In this document: positions 1-9,354 of the stretch, piece after piece
Position numbering within the stretch: the first letter of the stretch is position 1
Layout: each line of letters opens with the position of its first letter
From: Streptomyces sp. Ncost-T10-10d
GTDB lineage: Bacteria; Actinomycetota; Actinomycetes; Streptomycetales; Streptomycetaceae
Direction: 5' to 3'
Assembly (NCBI RefSeq): GCF_900091955.1
Contig: NZ_FMDF01000073.1
Coordinates: 1 to 64,000, forward strand
DNA length: 64,000 nucleotides
Position numbers and translations under genes: made by a program
The notes under the pieces: generated by a model
What the model saw: the letters and a program-made list of their open reading frames with translations, nothing else
Databases searched by the model: none
Told to the model about the DNA's origin: nothing

Positions 1-929
1 CCGCCACCGCCACCGCCGAGGCTCCCGCCGAGCCGGAACCCGTCACCGCCGAGGCCACGGTCGAGGCCCCCGCCGAGCCTGCACCCGTCACCGCCGAGAC
101 CGAGGCTCCCGCCGTCAAGGTCGAGGCCCCCGCCGAGGCCGAACCGGAGGCCGCGCCTGCTGCCGTCGAGGCCCCCGCCGAGACCGAGCCGGAGGCCGAA
201 ACCCCGGCCGACACGGCCCCCGAAGCAACCCCGACCCCCGAGCCCGCCCTCCCCCTCGCCCAGGTCAAGTCCCACGCGCCCGGGCTCGTCGACTCGTACA
301 AGGCAGCCCAGGCCGGGCTGGAGGAGCACGGGCTGACCGGGCTGCGCGCCACCGTCTACCTGGTCCTCGACCGCTCCGGCTCCATGCGGCCGTTCTACAA
401 GGACGGCAGCGCCCAGCACCTGGGCGACCGCACCCTGGCCCTCGCCGCCCACCTGGACGAGAACGCCACCGTCCCCGTCGTCTTCTTCTCGACCGACATC
501 GACGGCACCGGCACGGTCGACCTCGCCTCGCACGAGGGCCGGATCGACGAGCTGAACGCGGGCCTGGGCCGCCTCGGCCGTACGAACTACCACCGCGCCG
601 TCGAAGAGGTCGTCGCGCACTACGAGAAGTCGGAGGCCACCGGTCCCGCCCTGGTGATCTTCCAGACGGACGGCCCGCCGGACGCCAAGCAGCCCGCCAA
701 GCAGGCGCTGGCCGAGGCGGCACGGCTGCCGCTGTTCTTCCAGTTCGTCGCGTTCGGCGACGAGGACGCGAAGGGCTTCGACTTCCTGCGGAAGCTGAAC
801 GTCCCGAACGCCGGGTTCTTCCACGCGGGCCCCACCCCCCGCGAGGTCGCGGACAGCACGTTCTACCGCGAGGTCCTCGCCGCCCTCCCCGCCTGGGTCA
901 CGGCCCGCGAAGCTGCGGCCGAGAACTGA
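1..929 (+). CDS. von Willebrand factor A domain protein, 5'-truncated by window edge
   Basis: The reading frame is open from base 3 to the TGA at 927-929, so the gene begins upstream of the window. The first ~85 visible residues are a low-complexity Ala/Pro/Glu/Thr/Val segment (units such as VEAPAE and PVTAE), probably a disordered linker. A vWA domain follows, with the metal-ion-dependent adhesion motif DRSGSM near base 370 and the strand VYLVLD before it. Proteins of this build are common in streptomycetes, often linked to tellurite-resistance (Ter) gene families, where the vWA domain probably mediates metal-dependent protein contacts. The actual role is unknown. The 3' end overlaps the convergent histidine kinase gene by 67 bases. 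The vWA fold is confident; the Ter link is inference. Confidence 0.8.
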   Translation, partial: ATATAEAPAEPEPVTAEATVEAPAEPAPVTAETEAPAVKVEAPAEAEPEAAPAAVEAPAETEPEAETPADTAPEATPTPEPALPLAQVKSHAPGLVDSYKAAQAGLEEHGLTGLRATVYLVLDRSGSMRPFYKDGSAQHLGDRTLALAAHLDENATVPVVFFSTDIDGTGTVDLASHEGRIDELNAGLGRLGRTNYHRAVEEVVAHYEKSEATGPALVIFQTDGPPDAKQPAKQALAEAARLPLFFQFVAFGDEDAKGFDFLRKLNVPNAGFFHAGPTPREVADSTFYREVLAALPAWVTAREAAAEN

Positions 930-2083
930 TCCACCGGCAGGCGTACGGTCACGGCGAGCCCGCCCTCGGGGCCCGGCACCGCCGTGACCGTACCGCCGTG
1001 CGCCACAGCGATGGATCGAACGATCGAGAGACCGAGCCCCGATCCGCGCCCCATCCGGTCCTTGCCCTCACCCCGCCGGAACGGCTCGAACAGCCCGGGG
1101 ATGTCCGCCGCGTCCACCACCGGCCCGGTGTTGCACACCTCCAGCAGCACCCCGTCGCCCGCCGTCACCAGGGACACCTCCACCGTCCCGTCGGGCACGT
1201 TGTACGTGACGGCGTTGGCCAGCAGATTCGCCACCAGTTGGGCGAGCAGCAGCCGGTTCCCCCGTACCGCACAGGGCCCGGCGTCGACTTTCACTCCCGG
1301 ATGCCGGGCCACCTCCTCCGCCACCACCTGGGCAAGGTCCACCGCTTCCCGCTCGCCCGCGGCGAGCCCGCGCTCACTGCGTGCCAGGACCAGCAGTCCC
1401 TCGATGAGACGCTCGCTGCGCCGGTTGTTGTCCAGGAGCGTCTGCCGGGTCCGTACGAGATCCTCCTGGGACGGATCGTCGAGGCCGATCTGGATCGCGG
1501 CCCGCTGGGTGGCGAGCGGTGTCCGCAGCTCGTGCGAGGCGTTGGCGATGAACCGCCGCTGGCTGTCGAACGCCTTCTCCAGCCGGGCCAGCAGCGCGTC
1601 GAGCGTGTCGCCGAGCTCCTTCAGTTCGTCGTCGGGGCCGCTGGACGCGATCCGTTCGTGCAGGGTGTGTTCGGAGAGCCGGCGCGCCTTCGCGGTCATG
1701 GCGTGGACGGGCCGCAGGACCCGCCCCGCGGTCCACCACCCCACGCCGACCGCGCAGGCCGTCATGACGAGCAGCGAAGCCGCGGACCACATGAGCAGCT
1801 GATGACCGGCCGCGTCGCTGACGTCGTCGGTGAGGTCGTAGACGGTGGGCGGCCCGAGGCTGCGCCGGGTGATGAGAGGGCCGTTCACCGCATATCCGGG
1901 CTGGACGACCACGGCCGTGCGGGCGATGGCGCGCGCCTGGGAGTCCGTACCCGCGCGGGCGGCGAGGTTGACAGTGGTGAGCATCGCCGTCCCGAGCACC
2001 AGGAACACCCCGCCGTACACGAGCGCGATCCTCGTCCGGATCGTGGAGTGCTGGACATGCGGAACGCGCAACAGGCGCTTCAC
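863..2083 (-). CDS. Sensor histidine kinase of a two-component system
   Basis: A 406-residue membrane histidine kinase. An N-terminal membrane segment ([19 protein letters not shown]) is followed by a short extracytoplasmic region, a second membrane segment and a HAMP linker ([12 protein letters not shown]). The dimerisation domain carries the phospho-acceptor His in [11 protein letters not shown]. The ATPase domain shows an N box ([10 protein letters not shown]) and a G box ([11 protein letters not shown]). The GTG start at 2083 overlaps the TGA of the response regulator upstream (GTGA), implying translational coupling. The C-terminal ~20 residues beyond the conserved VTVRLPVD run into the convergent vWA gene. 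The signal sensed is unknown. Start choice rests on the coupling, because the same frame continues upstream only as a shadow of the regulator gene. Confidence 0.9.
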   Translation of the reverse strand: MKRLLRVPHVQHSTIRTRIALVYGGVFLVLGTAMLTTVNLAARAGTDSQARAIARTAVVVQPGYAVNGPLITRRSLGPPTVYDLTDDVSDAAGHQLLMWSAASLLVMTACAVGVGWWTAGRVLRPVHAMTAKARRLSEHTLHERIASSGPDDELKELGDTLDALLARLEKAFDSQRRFIANASHELRTPLATQRAAIQIGLDDPSQEDLVRTRQTLLDNNRRSERLIEGLLVLARSERGLAAGEREAVDLAQVVAEEVARHPGVKVDAGPCAVRGNRLLLAQLVANLLANAVTYNVPDGTVEVSLVTAGDGVLLEVCNTGPVVDAADIPGLFEPFRRGEGKDRMGRGSGLGLSIVRSIAVAHGGTVTAVPGPEGGLAVTVRLPVDQFSAAASRAVTQAGRAARTSR

Positions 2084-2733
2084 AGGGCGTACCCCACACC
2101 CTGCACCGTTCGGATCAGTGCCGGTTCCCCGAGCTTCCCGCGCAGCTTGCTCATGCAGACGCGGACCGCGCCGGTGAACGGATCGGCGTTGGCGTCCCAG
2201 GCCCGCTCCAGCAGCTCCTCCGCGCTGACGGTCCCGCCGTCGGCCTCCAGCAGCAATTGGAGCACCGAGAACTCCTTGGGTGAGAGGTCCAGCTCCCGCC
2301 CCTCCCGGGAAGCGGTGCGCCGTACGGTGTCGAGCCGGATGCCGTGCCGCTCCAGCTGCGGCGGTACGGGGCGGGCGCTGCGCCGCCGCAGCGCCCGTAC
2401 CCGCGACACCAGCTCGGGGAACTCGAACGGCTTGCCCAGATAGTCGTCTGCGCCGAGGTCGAGGCCGGCGATCCGGTCCTCCACGGAACCGGCGGCGGTG
2501 AGCATCAGGATCCTGGTTCGCGAGCCGGAGGCGACCAGCCCCCGCGCCACGTCGTCGCCGTGCACCCGCGGCAGGTCGCGGTCGAGGACGACGACGTCGT
2601 AGTCGTGCAGCCCCAGGTAGGCGAGGGCGGCGTCGCCGCTGTACACCGTGTCGACGGCGAACCCTGCCCGCCGCAGCCCGGTGGCGACCAGCTCCGCCAG
2701 AATCTCCTCGTCCTCGGCGACCAGTACCCGCAT
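2080..2733 (-). CDS. OmpR/PhoB-family response regulator
   Basis: A 217-residue response regulator that is the cognate partner of the adjacent kinase. The N-terminal receiver domain begins MRVLVAEDEEILAEL and contains the phospho-acceptor Asp in VVVLDRDLP and the conserved Lys in LGKPFEF. The C-terminal winged-helix DNA-binding domain includes RELDLSPKEFSVLQLLL and ends GVGYAL. I chose ATG 2733 because an AGGGGA ribosome-binding site lies just upstream; an in-frame ATG at 2757 is a weaker alternative. It is first in a two-gene operon and diverges from metG across 148 bases. Target genes cannot be told from sequence. Confidence 0.92.
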   Translation of the reverse strand: MRVLVAEDEEILAELVATGLRRAGFAVDTVYSGDAALAYLGLHDYDVVVLDRDLPRVHGDDVARGLVASGSRTRILMLTAAGSVEDRIAGLDLGADDYLGKPFEFPELVSRVRALRRRSARPVPPQLERHGIRLDTVRRTASREGRELDLSPKEFSVLQLLLEADGGTVSAEELLERAWDANADPFTGAVRVCMSKLRGKLGEPALIRTVQGVGYAL

Positions 2734-2881
2734 CGTGATGTCCCCTGCCTCGTGCATGCGTGTCCACTCCCTCCCAGGATGCGTCTTTGTTACGGGAAGG
2801 AATGTTTCGCAAAGGTCTCCGCGCACTGGGCCCGGTTTATCGGTGTGAGTTGATCTCCCGCAGGCCGTTAGGATTTCGACC

Positions 2882-4486
2882 ATGGCGGCCACTGGATCCG
2901 AGAAGCAGGGGGCGACGGCGTACTACGTCTCGACCCCCATCTACTACGTCAACGACGCTCCTCACCTGGGCCACGCCTACACGACCGTCGCAGGCGACGT
3001 GCTCTCCCGCTGGCACCGCCAGCGCGGCGAGAAGGTGTGGTACCTCACCGGCACGGACGAGCACGGTCAGAAGATCATGCGCACTGCCGAGGCGAACAAT
3101 GTCACTCCGCAGGAGTGGTGCGACAAGCTCGTCGAGGAGGCATGGAAGCCCCTCTGGGAGCACCTGAACATCGCGAACGACGACTTCATCCGTACGACGG
3201 AGAAGCGGCACACCGACCGGGTGCAGGAGTTCGTGCAGGACCTGTACGACAAGGGCGAGATCTACAAGGGCGGGTACGAGGGCCCGTACTGCGTGGGCTG
3301 CGAGGAGTACAAGCTCCCCGGCGACCTCATCGAGGACGAGAACGGCGTCAAGCTGTGCCCGATCCACAAGAAGCCGGTGGAGATCCTCAAGGAGGAGAAC
3401 TACTTCTTCAAGCTGAGCGCGTACGGCCCGAAGCTGATGGAGTTCTACGCGAACAACCCGGGCTTCATCCAGCCCGAGTCCGCCCGCAACGAGGTCGTGA
3501 ACTTCGTCAAGCAGGGCCTGCAGGACCTCTCCATCTCCCGCTCGACCTTCGACTGGGGCGTCCCGGTTCCGTGGGACGAGAAGCACGTCATCTACGTGTG
3601 GGTCGACGCCCTGCTCAACTACGCCACGGCGGTCGGCTACGGCGCCAACCAGGAGAAGTTCGACGGGACCTTCCCCGCCGACGTCCATCTGGTTGGCAAG
3701 GACATCCTCCGCTTCCACGCGGTGATCTGGCCCGCGATGCTGATGGCGCAGGGTCTGCCGCTGCCGGGCCGGGTCGCGGCCAACGGCTGGCTGATGGTCG
3801 GCGGCGAGAAGATGTCGAAGTCGAACCTGACGGGCATCAAGCCGCAGGACCTGACTTCGCACTTCGGCGTGGACGCGTATCGCTGGTACTTCCTGCGCGC
3901 CATCGCGTTCGGCAGCGACGGCTCGTTCTCCTGGGAGGACTTCTCCGCCCGCTACACCTCCGAGCTCGCCAACGACTACGGCAACCTCGCCTCGCGTGTC
4001 GCCGCCATGGTCGGCAAGTACTTCGGCGGGGCGCTCCCGGAGGCCACCGCCGCGGGTGACGCCGAGAAGGCGGTCCAGGAGGGGCTGGCGAAGGCCGTCG
4101 CCACGGCCGACCAGAAGATCGGCGAGGAGCTGGACTTCCAGGCCGGCATCCTGGCGATCTTCGACTTCGTGAAGCAGGTCAACGGCTACATCACGGAGCA
4201 GGAGCCCTGGAAGGTCGCCAAGGACACCTCCCCCGAGGGTCAGGCCCGCCTCGCGACGATCCTCTACACGGCCGCCGAGTCGCTGCGCGGTGTCGCGGTC
4301 CTGCTGAACGCCGTGATGCCGGAGACCTCGCAGAAGCTGTGGGACTCCCTCGGCGCCGAGTCGTCCCTGGGCGCACTGTCCGACCAGCGCGTACAGGACG
4401 CGGGCACCTGGGGCCGGCTCCCGGTGGGCGCAACGGTGACGAAGGGCGCGGTGCTGTTCCCCCGCCTGGAGGAGAAGCCGGCGTAA
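2882..4486 (+). CDS. metG: Methionyl-tRNA synthetase
   Basis: A 534-residue class I aminoacyl-tRNA synthetase that charges tRNA-Met in the cytoplasm. The ATP-binding HIGH-type motif is PHLGHAY at about residue 27. A zinc-knuckle-type insertion carries CVGC and then CPIH, and the KMSKS loop reads GEKMSKSN. The C-terminal anticodon-binding helical domain ends near LFPRLEEKPA. There is no appended C-terminal tRNA-binding (EMAP-like) domain, so this is the shorter form of the enzyme. The start MAATGSEKQG is preceded by AGGA. The gene is monocistronic, with a strong hairpin terminator 25 bases downstream. Confidence 0.97.
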   Translation: MAATGSEKQGATAYYVSTPIYYVNDAPHLGHAYTTVAGDVLSRWHRQRGEKVWYLTGTDEHGQKIMRTAEANNVTPQEWCDKLVEEAWKPLWEHLNIANDDFIRTTEKRHTDRVQEFVQDLYDKGEIYKGGYEGPYCVGCEEYKLPGDLIEDENGVKLCPIHKKPVEILKEENYFFKLSAYGPKLMEFYANNPGFIQPESARNEVVNFVKQGLQDLSISRSTFDWGVPVPWDEKHVIYVWVDALLNYATAVGYGANQEKFDGTFPADVHLVGKDILRFHAVIWPAMLMAQGLPLPGRVAANGWLMVGGEKMSKSNLTGIKPQDLTSHFGVDAYRWYFLRAIAFGSDGSFSWEDFSARYTSELANDYGNLASRVAAMVGKYFGGALPEATAAGDAEKAVQEGLAKAVATADQKIGEELDFQAGILAIFDFVKQVNGYITEQEPWKVAKDTSPEGQARLATILYTAAESLRGVAVLLNAVMPETSQKLWDSLGAESSLGALSDQRVQDAGTWGRLPVGATVTKGAVLFPRLEEKPA

Positions 4487-4510
4487 GCGGGCGCACGCAC
4501 GTACACCGGC

Positions 4511-4546
4511 AAGGGGCCGGGACCGCACGATCGGTCCCGGCCCTTT
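4511..4546. terminator. Bidirectional hairpin terminator between metG and a Uma2 gene
   Basis: Perfect 12-bp inverted repeat GGGCCGGGACCG (4514-4525) and CGGTCCCGGCCC (4532-4543) with a 6-base loop. It is extended by AA/TT pairs, giving AA at the left and TTT at the right. It lies between the 3' ends of two convergent genes and can serve both strands. Confidence 0.85.
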
Positions 4547-4568
4547 GCCATGCTCCGCCCTCTTCGGG

Positions 4569-5150
4569 TCAGCGGACCCAGTTCTTCAGCGGCTCGGTGT
4601 CGAGTTCGATGCCCACCGGGTCAGGCAGTTCGACGGTCTTCCCGTACGGCACCGTCACCACCTGCTCGTACCGCACGCCATCGGGCTGCGAGTGCACCTT
4701 CACCTCACAGGTGTCGCGGTCGATCAGCAGGTAGACGGGAATGCCGGTCTCCGCGTACGCGCGCGGCTTCTCGACGCGGTCCCGGCGGTCGGTGTCCTCG
4801 TCGTAGGAGGTGACCTCCACGACCATCAGGACGTCGTCGGGGCCGGCCCACTCGCCCTGGCCCACAAAGGCGCCACTGCGGGCGAGCACAGCATCGGGGC
4901 GGGCGTTGCCCTTACGGTACGTCTCGATCCGCAGCCCCTGTTCGGCGTAAAGCCAGCGACCTGGGTCAGCCTGCATACACAGGCGTGTCAGCCACTCGAC
5001 AATCCGCCCGTGATCCCCGTCCGGCACAGCCTTGACCCCCAGTTTTCCGTTCACGAACTCCAGACGCAGTGCTTCGTCGGCACGTATGGCGTGACGGGCG
5101 AGGTCCTCGAAGACCTCCTGGGTCAGCACACTCTCCTCAACCACACTCAT
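4569..5150 (-). CDS. Uma2-family protein (DUF820, PD-(D/E)XK nuclease fold), copy 1
   Basis: A 193-residue protein of the Uma2/DUF820 family, whose members have a restriction-endonuclease-like fold. The characteristic core is visible: RPDAVLA (metal-binding Asp), VVEVTSYDEDTD (Glu in the position of the nuclease motif) and RVEKPRAYAETGIPVYLLID. Catalysis has not been firmly established for most of this family, and many actinomycetes carry dozens of copies. The start at ATG 5150 has GGAGG correctly spaced; a GTG at 5153 is too close to it. A second copy lies at 16,258 on the other strand. Function in this cell is unknown. Confidence 0.85.
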   Translation of the reverse strand: MSVVEESVLTQEVFEDLARHAIRADEALRLEFVNGKLGVKAVPDGDHGRIVEWLTRLCMQADPGRWLYAEQGLRIETYRKGNARPDAVLARSGAFVGQGEWAGPDDVLMVVEVTSYDEDTDRRDRVEKPRAYAETGIPVYLLIDRDTCEVKVHSQPDGVRYEQVVTVPYGKTVELPDPVGIELDTEPLKNWVR

Positions 5151-5216
5151 CACTGCCTCCTGAAGGAAACCGGGCTGCGTCCAGCGTACGGGCGCCCCAC
5201 CCGGCCCGTACCCGGT

Positions 5217-6041
5217 TCACCGCTCCAGCGCCTCCACGTCCCCCATCACGACGACCGGCTTCTTCGCCGGGTCGAGGAGTTTCAGCAGTTCCCTCATCCG
5301 GTCCTCGGGGAGCGAGATACAGCCCTGGGTCGGGCCGTCGTGGTCCACATGGATCCAGATGCCGCCGCCCCGCTCCTGGCCGAGCGGACGCTTCTGGTCC
5401 AGGGGGGAGGCGCCGGGGATCCGGTTGTAGTCGATGGCGATGACATAGTCGAAAGAACCCTCGAGCGACTCCCCGTCGAACCCCTCGCCACTCACCGCGA
5501 ACGACGGGCTCTGGTTGTACGGGAGCATGGTCCCCGGGGGTTCGAGCCGGCCGCCCGCGGACGTCAGTCCGTAGACCCCGGTCGGGGTGCGGAGATCGTC
5601 CTCCCAATGCTCGTCCGTCCAGCCGTTCAGGGCGTTGCGGGCCGGCCAGCGTTCCGTGGCCGCGCGCCAGCCCTGGGCGGGGTCGTCGCGGGTGTACAGG
5701 ACCGCGGTGGACAGGCTGGAGTCGTAGTCGTCGCCGGTGACGACGAGTGCCTGCCGCGAATCCGCCGGGATCGCGAACCTGGTCTTCGGTCCCAGCGCGG
5801 GGATCTCGCGGGGGCTGATGCGCGGCGCGTACGGACCGGGGGCGGCCCGCCCCCGGTCCCCGGCAGCCTGGGGACCCGCGACACCGGCGGAAACCGTCGC
5901 GCCTACCGGAACATCGCGGGTTCCCGTGGCAGTGTGGGAGGTGGTGTCGCAGGCCGTGAGCAGCAGAATCGCGGCGGCACACGTTCCGGCGCAGACGGCG
6001 TACGGGGGACGCCGGTCAGCCGATGGACGGAACACGGACAC
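5217..6041 (-). CDS. L,D-transpeptidase-like (YkuD) lipoprotein
   Basis: A 274-residue predicted lipoprotein. The N-terminus has a signal peptide ending in the lipobox LLTAC, so it should be lipidated and held on the outer face of the membrane. The C-terminal half has the YkuD catalytic signature: IWIHVDHDG, then PTQGCISL with the nucleophilic Cys. Such enzymes cross-link peptidoglycan stem peptides by 3-3 bonds or attach ligands. This one resembles the short L,D-transpeptidase-family proteins of streptomycetes rather than the Ig-domain Ldt proteins. GTG start 6041 is preceded by GAGGAG. The gene stands alone on the minus strand; substrate specificity is inferred from family. Confidence 0.85.
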   Translation of the reverse strand: MSVFRPSADRRPPYAVCAGTCAAAILLLTACDTTSHTATGTRDVPVGATVSAGVAGPQAAGDRGRAAPGPYAPRISPREIPALGPKTRFAIPADSRQALVVTGDDYDSSLSTAVLYTRDDPAQGWRAATERWPARNALNGWTDEHWEDDLRTPTGVYGLTSAGGRLEPPGTMLPYNQSPSFAVSGEGFDGESLEGSFDYVIAIDYNRIPGASPLDQKRPLGQERGGGIWIHVDHDGPTQGCISLPEDRMRELLKLLDPAKKPVVVMGDVEALER

Positions 6042-6195
6042 GGGTACTCCTCAGCGGTCGTGGGCGAGGGCAGCACGGGCGGCCTCCCCGTCACGCCTCG
6101 TCCCGCTGAACCCAGTTAACGCCGCGCCCCGCGAGCGCGAATCCGCACGAGGGCCATACGGCTGTACCGCCCGCCGGGCGCGCCCGCGGAAAGAA

Positions 6196-6227
6196 CCCGG
6201 AACCGTTTCGTGGGTACAGGTTCCGGG
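6196..6227 (-). terminator. Hairpin terminator downstream of the dioxygenase gene
   Basis: Inverted repeat CCCGGAACC (6196-6204) / GGTTCCGGG (6219-6227), 39 bases past the stop of the minus-strand dioxygenase gene. On the minus strand it is followed by TTCTTTCC. Perfect 9-bp stem, 14-base loop. Confidence 0.7.
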
Positions 6228-6265
6228 CCCTTCATCTCTGCGGGGTACGGAGGTCTGAGGGCAGG

Positions 6266-7198
6266 TCAGAGATCCGTGCCGTCGTGCGTCTCGTCCGGGT
6301 CCACGCCCATCGTGAGGGAGCCGACGACGCCACGCGCCATGTGGTGCTTGCGGTACGAGAGCTTCATCAGTCCGCCCGTGACCCCGCTCTGGTCGTAGAT
6401 GGTGTCCTCGGTGAGGGTCGTTCGGGTGGTGGTGCTGGTCGAGTACGGTTCGACCTCCGCCGAGTCGAGGACCGCGGACTCCGCGAAGAAGAACTGCCCG
6501 GTGTGGCAGGTGTGTCCGCCCTCGTACCCGGCATCGGTCATCCTCCCGCCGACGTGCACCTTGGTGTGGATGTGCACGCAGCGCCCCTGGTACCAGCCCG
6601 GGAAGATCGTCTTGAACTCCACGTACCCGTGCTTGTCGGTGAGCTGGGTGCCCCTCAGATACCGCTTGTCGTCGGTGGGCTCACTGTGCCCACCACCCCC
6701 GCCTCCGGGTCCGCCGGACGGGGGCGCACCGGTGGGGGTGCCGCTGGGCGCGTCGGTGGGCGTACCGCTGGGTGGCGTACCGCCACCGCCGGGGCCCCCG
6801 GGCCCGCCGGAGCTCATGGCCTCGTAACCCGAGTAGACCCCCAGGGCATCGCAGTGCCAGATGTCGACGGCCGCGTGCTTCACCGGCTTGCAGGTGTCGG
6901 AGTCGATCACCTTGAGCCGGAGGGTGAGGGGGATGCCCTCCTTGTCCTCGGTGATGTCCTTCCGGAACTTGTCGGCGTCGATGTAGTACGGCCCCTCGGT
7001 GGTCTCCGAGGTGAGCCGGTAACACTCCTCGCCCTGTCCGCCACCGGGCTTCTTCGCGCCGGCCGTGTCTTCGTCGGCGGACGCGGTGGCCACAACGCCC
7101 GCCCCGATCCCGGCGGCAACGATCGCCGCACCCCCGGCGAGCACCATCCTGCGGCGCGTCATGTCCTTCTTGTGTGCGGGCCCTTGAGTCTCTGTCAT
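6266..7198 (-). CDS. Tat-exported intradiol ring-cleavage dioxygenase homologue
   Basis: A 310-residue protein with a twin-arginine signal (TRRRMVLAGG followed by a hydrophobic stretch and ATASA), so it is probably exported folded with its metal. The body matches the intradiol dioxygenase family: DIWHCDALGVYSGY supplies the first iron-ligand Tyr, and FPGWYQGRCVHIHTKV the second Tyr and the first His pair. These enzymes open catechol-type rings with non-haem Fe(III). Between the two halves is a ~45-residue Gly/Pro/Ser/Thr insert (GGPGGPGGGG and SGTPT repeats) that is not part of the usual fold. Start MTETQGP at 7198 is used; ATG 7163 just before the twin Arg is an alternative. The aromatic substrate is unknown. 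Confidence 0.85.
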   Translation of the reverse strand: MTETQGPAHKKDMTRRRMVLAGGAAIVAAGIGAGVVATASADEDTAGAKKPGGGQGEECYRLTSETTEGPYYIDADKFRKDITEDKEGIPLTLRLKVIDSDTCKPVKHAAVDIWHCDALGVYSGYEAMSSGGPGGPGGGGTPPSGTPTDAPSGTPTGAPPSGGPGGGGGGHSEPTDDKRYLRGTQLTDKHGYVEFKTIFPGWYQGRCVHIHTKVHVGGRMTDAGYEGGHTCHTGQFFFAESAVLDSAEVEPYSTSTTTRTTLTEDTIYDQSGVTGGLMKLSYRKHHMARGVVGSLTMGVDPDETHDGTDL

Positions 7199-7277
7199 GA
7201 ACAGTGAGGCTAGGCAGGAAAGCTGGGAGGGGAATGGGTGTCGGCTGTGCGTTGCTGTGGAGGGCGGCCACGACGCA

Positions 7278-7310
7278 AAACAGCCCCTGACCGACGGCCA
7301 GGGGCTGTTT
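7278..7310 (-). terminator. aspS terminator
   Basis: Perfect 12-bp inverted repeat AAACAGCCCCTG (7278-7289) / CAGGGGCTGTTT (7299-7310) with a 9-base loop, giving a T-run on the minus strand just after the aspS stop. Its right arm overlaps the first bases of a parS-type site. Confidence 0.85.
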
Positions 7311-7321
7311 CACGTGGAACA
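7306..7321. other. parS centromere site (ParB-binding), variant 1
   Basis: The 16-mer TGTTTCACGTGGAACA is the exact reverse complement of the classical Bacillus parS consensus TGTTCCACGTGAAACA, and differs by one base from the 14-bp Streptomyces form GTTTCACGTGAAAC. It lies between aspS and its terminator hairpin. ParB should nucleate here and spread during sporulation-associated chromosome segregation. Confidence 0.85.
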
Positions 7322-7340
7322 GAAGCGGAACTGCTGACGC

Positions 7341-9158
7341 TTACTTCGCGCCGGTGTCCCTCGCTACCGAGTCCTTGGCCTCGGCCTTCTCCTTCGCCGG
7401 CGCGGCGGGCTTGCGGAGCTGGATGTTCAGCTCGCGCAGCCGCGCCTCGTCCAGCACGGTCGGCGCGCCCATCATCAGGTCCTGCGCGTTGCCGTTGAGC
7501 GGGAAGGCGATCGTCTCCCGGATGTTGGGCTCGTCGGCCAGGAGCATCACGATGCGGTCGACACCGGGGGCGATGCCGCCGTGCGGCGGGGCGCCGAGGC
7601 GGAAGGCGCGGAGCATGCCCGCGAACTCGTGCTCGACGGTCTCGCGGTCGTAGCCGGCGATCTCGAAGGCCTTGAGCATCACGTCGGGCTCATGGTTGCG
7701 GATGGCGCCGGAGGACAGCTCGATGCCGTTGCAGACGATGTCGTACTGCCAGGCGAGGATGTCCAGCGGGTCCTTCTCCTCCAGGTCCTTCATGCCGCCC
7801 TGGGGCATCGAGAAGGGGTTGTGCGAGAAGTCGATCTTGCCGGTGTCCTCGTCCTTCTCGTACATCGGGAAGTCGACGACCCAGCAGAACCGGAAGACGC
7901 CCTCCTCGAAGTGGCCGGCGCGCTTGGCGGCCTCGACGCGAACGACGGACATGATCTTGGAGACCTCGTCGAACTCGCCCGCGCCGAAGAAGACCGCGTG
8001 GCCGGGGACGAGGGACAGACGCTCGGTGAGGGTCTTGATGTCGGTCTCGGTCAGGAACTTGGCGATCGGACCGGCAAGGGTGCCGTCCTCGCCGACGCGG
8101 ACCCAGGCCAGGCCCTTGGCGCCGTGCTGGACGGCGTAGTCGCCGAGGCCGTCGAAGAACTTCCGGGACTGGCCGGCGGTGTCCGGGACCGGGAGGGCAC
8201 GGACGTGCTTGCCGGCGAACGCCTTGAACTCCGAGTCGGCGAAGATGTCGGAGATGTCGACCAGTTCCAGCTGGGCGCGCAGGTCCGGCTTGTCGTTGCC
8301 GTACTTCAGCATCGCCTCGCGGAACGGGATGCGCGGGAACGGCGAGGTGACATGGCGGCCGTTGCCGAACTCCTCGAAGAGCTCGGTCATCAGCTTCTCG
8401 ATCGGCCGGAAGACGTCCTCCTGCTCCACGAACGACATCTCGACGTCGAGCTGGTAGAACTCACCGGGCGAACGGTCGGCGCGGGCGTCCTCATCACGGA
8501 AGCACGGCGCGATCTGGAAGTAGCGGTCGAAGCCGGAGATCATCAGCAGCTGCTTGAACTGCTGCGGGGCCTGGGGCAGGGCGTAGAACTTGCCCGGGTT
8601 CAGGCGGGACGGGACGACGAAGTCACGGGCGCCCTCGGGGGACGTCGCGGTGAGGATCGGGGTCGCCATCTCGTTGAAGCCGAGGGCCACCATCTTGGAG
8701 CGGATGGAGGCGATGACGGCCGAGCGCAGCATGATGTTGCGGTGCATGCGCTCGCGGCGCAGGTCGAGGAAGCGGTACTCCAGGCGCCGCTCCTCGTTGA
8801 CCCCGTCGTCGGTGTTGATCGTGAAGGGCAGCGGCGCGGCCTCGCCCAGCACCTCGACCTCGGCGACCTCGATCTCGATCTCGCCGGTCGGGAGCTCCGG
8901 GTTCACGTTGTCGGCGCCGCGCGCGGAGACCTTGCCGTCGATCCGTACGACGGTCTCCTTGGTGAGCTTCGCCAGGGCCTCGTTGCCGGGGGTGCCGGGA
9001 CGGGCGACGAGCTGCACCAGACCGTAGTGGTCGCGCAGATCGATGAAGAGGATGCCACCCAGGTCTCGGCGATTGTGCAGCCAGCCGCTCAGCCGGACGT
9101 CGGTGCCGACGTCAGAGGCGCGGAGCTCGCCGCAGGTGTGGGACCTGTACCGATGCAT
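7341..9158 (-). CDS. aspS: Aspartyl-tRNA synthetase
   Basis: A 605-residue class IIb synthetase of the bacterial type. The N-terminal OB-fold anticodon-binding domain includes [15 protein letters not shown]. Class II motif 2 is seen in [17 protein letters not shown] and motif 3 in [15 protein letters not shown]. The GAD insertion domain between motifs 2 and 3 is present, as the length implies. It charges tRNA-Asp, and in actinomycetes it may also charge tRNA-Asn for the amidotransferase route; sequence alone does not settle this. The C-terminal tail is Lys/Ala/Glu-rich. It is monocistronic, with its own terminator. Start ATG 9158 gives the conserved [12 protein letters not shown]. Confidence 0.97.
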   Translation of the reverse strand: MHRYRSHTCGELRASDVGTDVRLSGWLHNRRDLGGILFIDLRDHYGLVQLVARPGTPGNEALAKLTKETVVRIDGKVSARGADNVNPELPTGEIEIEVAEVEVLGEAAPLPFTINTDDGVNEERRLEYRFLDLRRERMHRNIMLRSAVIASIRSKMVALGFNEMATPILTATSPEGARDFVVPSRLNPGKFYALPQAPQQFKQLLMISGFDRYFQIAPCFRDEDARADRSPGEFYQLDVEMSFVEQEDVFRPIEKLMTELFEEFGNGRHVTSPFPRIPFREAMLKYGNDKPDLRAQLELVDISDIFADSEFKAFAGKHVRALPVPDTAGQSRKFFDGLGDYAVQHGAKGLAWVRVGEDGTLAGPIAKFLTETDIKTLTERLSLVPGHAVFFGAGEFDEVSKIMSVVRVEAAKRAGHFEEGVFRFCWVVDFPMYEKDEDTGKIDFSHNPFSMPQGGMKDLEEKDPLDILAWQYDIVCNGIELSSGAIRNHEPDVMLKAFEIAGYDRETVEHEFAGMLRAFRLGAPPHGGIAPGVDRIVMLLADEPNIRETIAFPLNGNAQDLMMGAPTVLDEARLRELNIQLRKPAAPAKEKAEAKDSVARDTGAK

Positions 9159-9354
9159 TCTCGTTCATCCAGTCTTCGCGGTTCGGGGTGGATTCAGCCT
9201 CCCCAGGCTACCGCCCGCACCCGCACGGAATCATTGACATTGACATTTCAAGATCATCCGGGGCGCGACGGGCGGGTGGCGGACCGTGCCCGGGCGGGCC
9301 CTGGACAGCATTCCTCGGTGGCGTCCACGGAGCAGATCTTCTTAAATTGGGGCA

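Noticed and set aside
1..250. Short regular repeats at the window start, considered as a tandem array or CRISPR
   Set aside because: They are in-frame Ala/Pro/Glu codons of the vWA protein linker with no spacers.
863..2812. One continuous minus-strand frame that appears to fuse response regulator and kinase regions
   Set aside because: Upstream of 2083 this frame is an out-of-frame shadow of the regulator gene; the kinase proper starts at GTG 2083.
2837..4528. Long minus-strand open frame of 563 codons opposite metG
   Set aside because: Shadow of metG; the sequence is arginine/leucine repeats without any domain, and metG is unmistakable.
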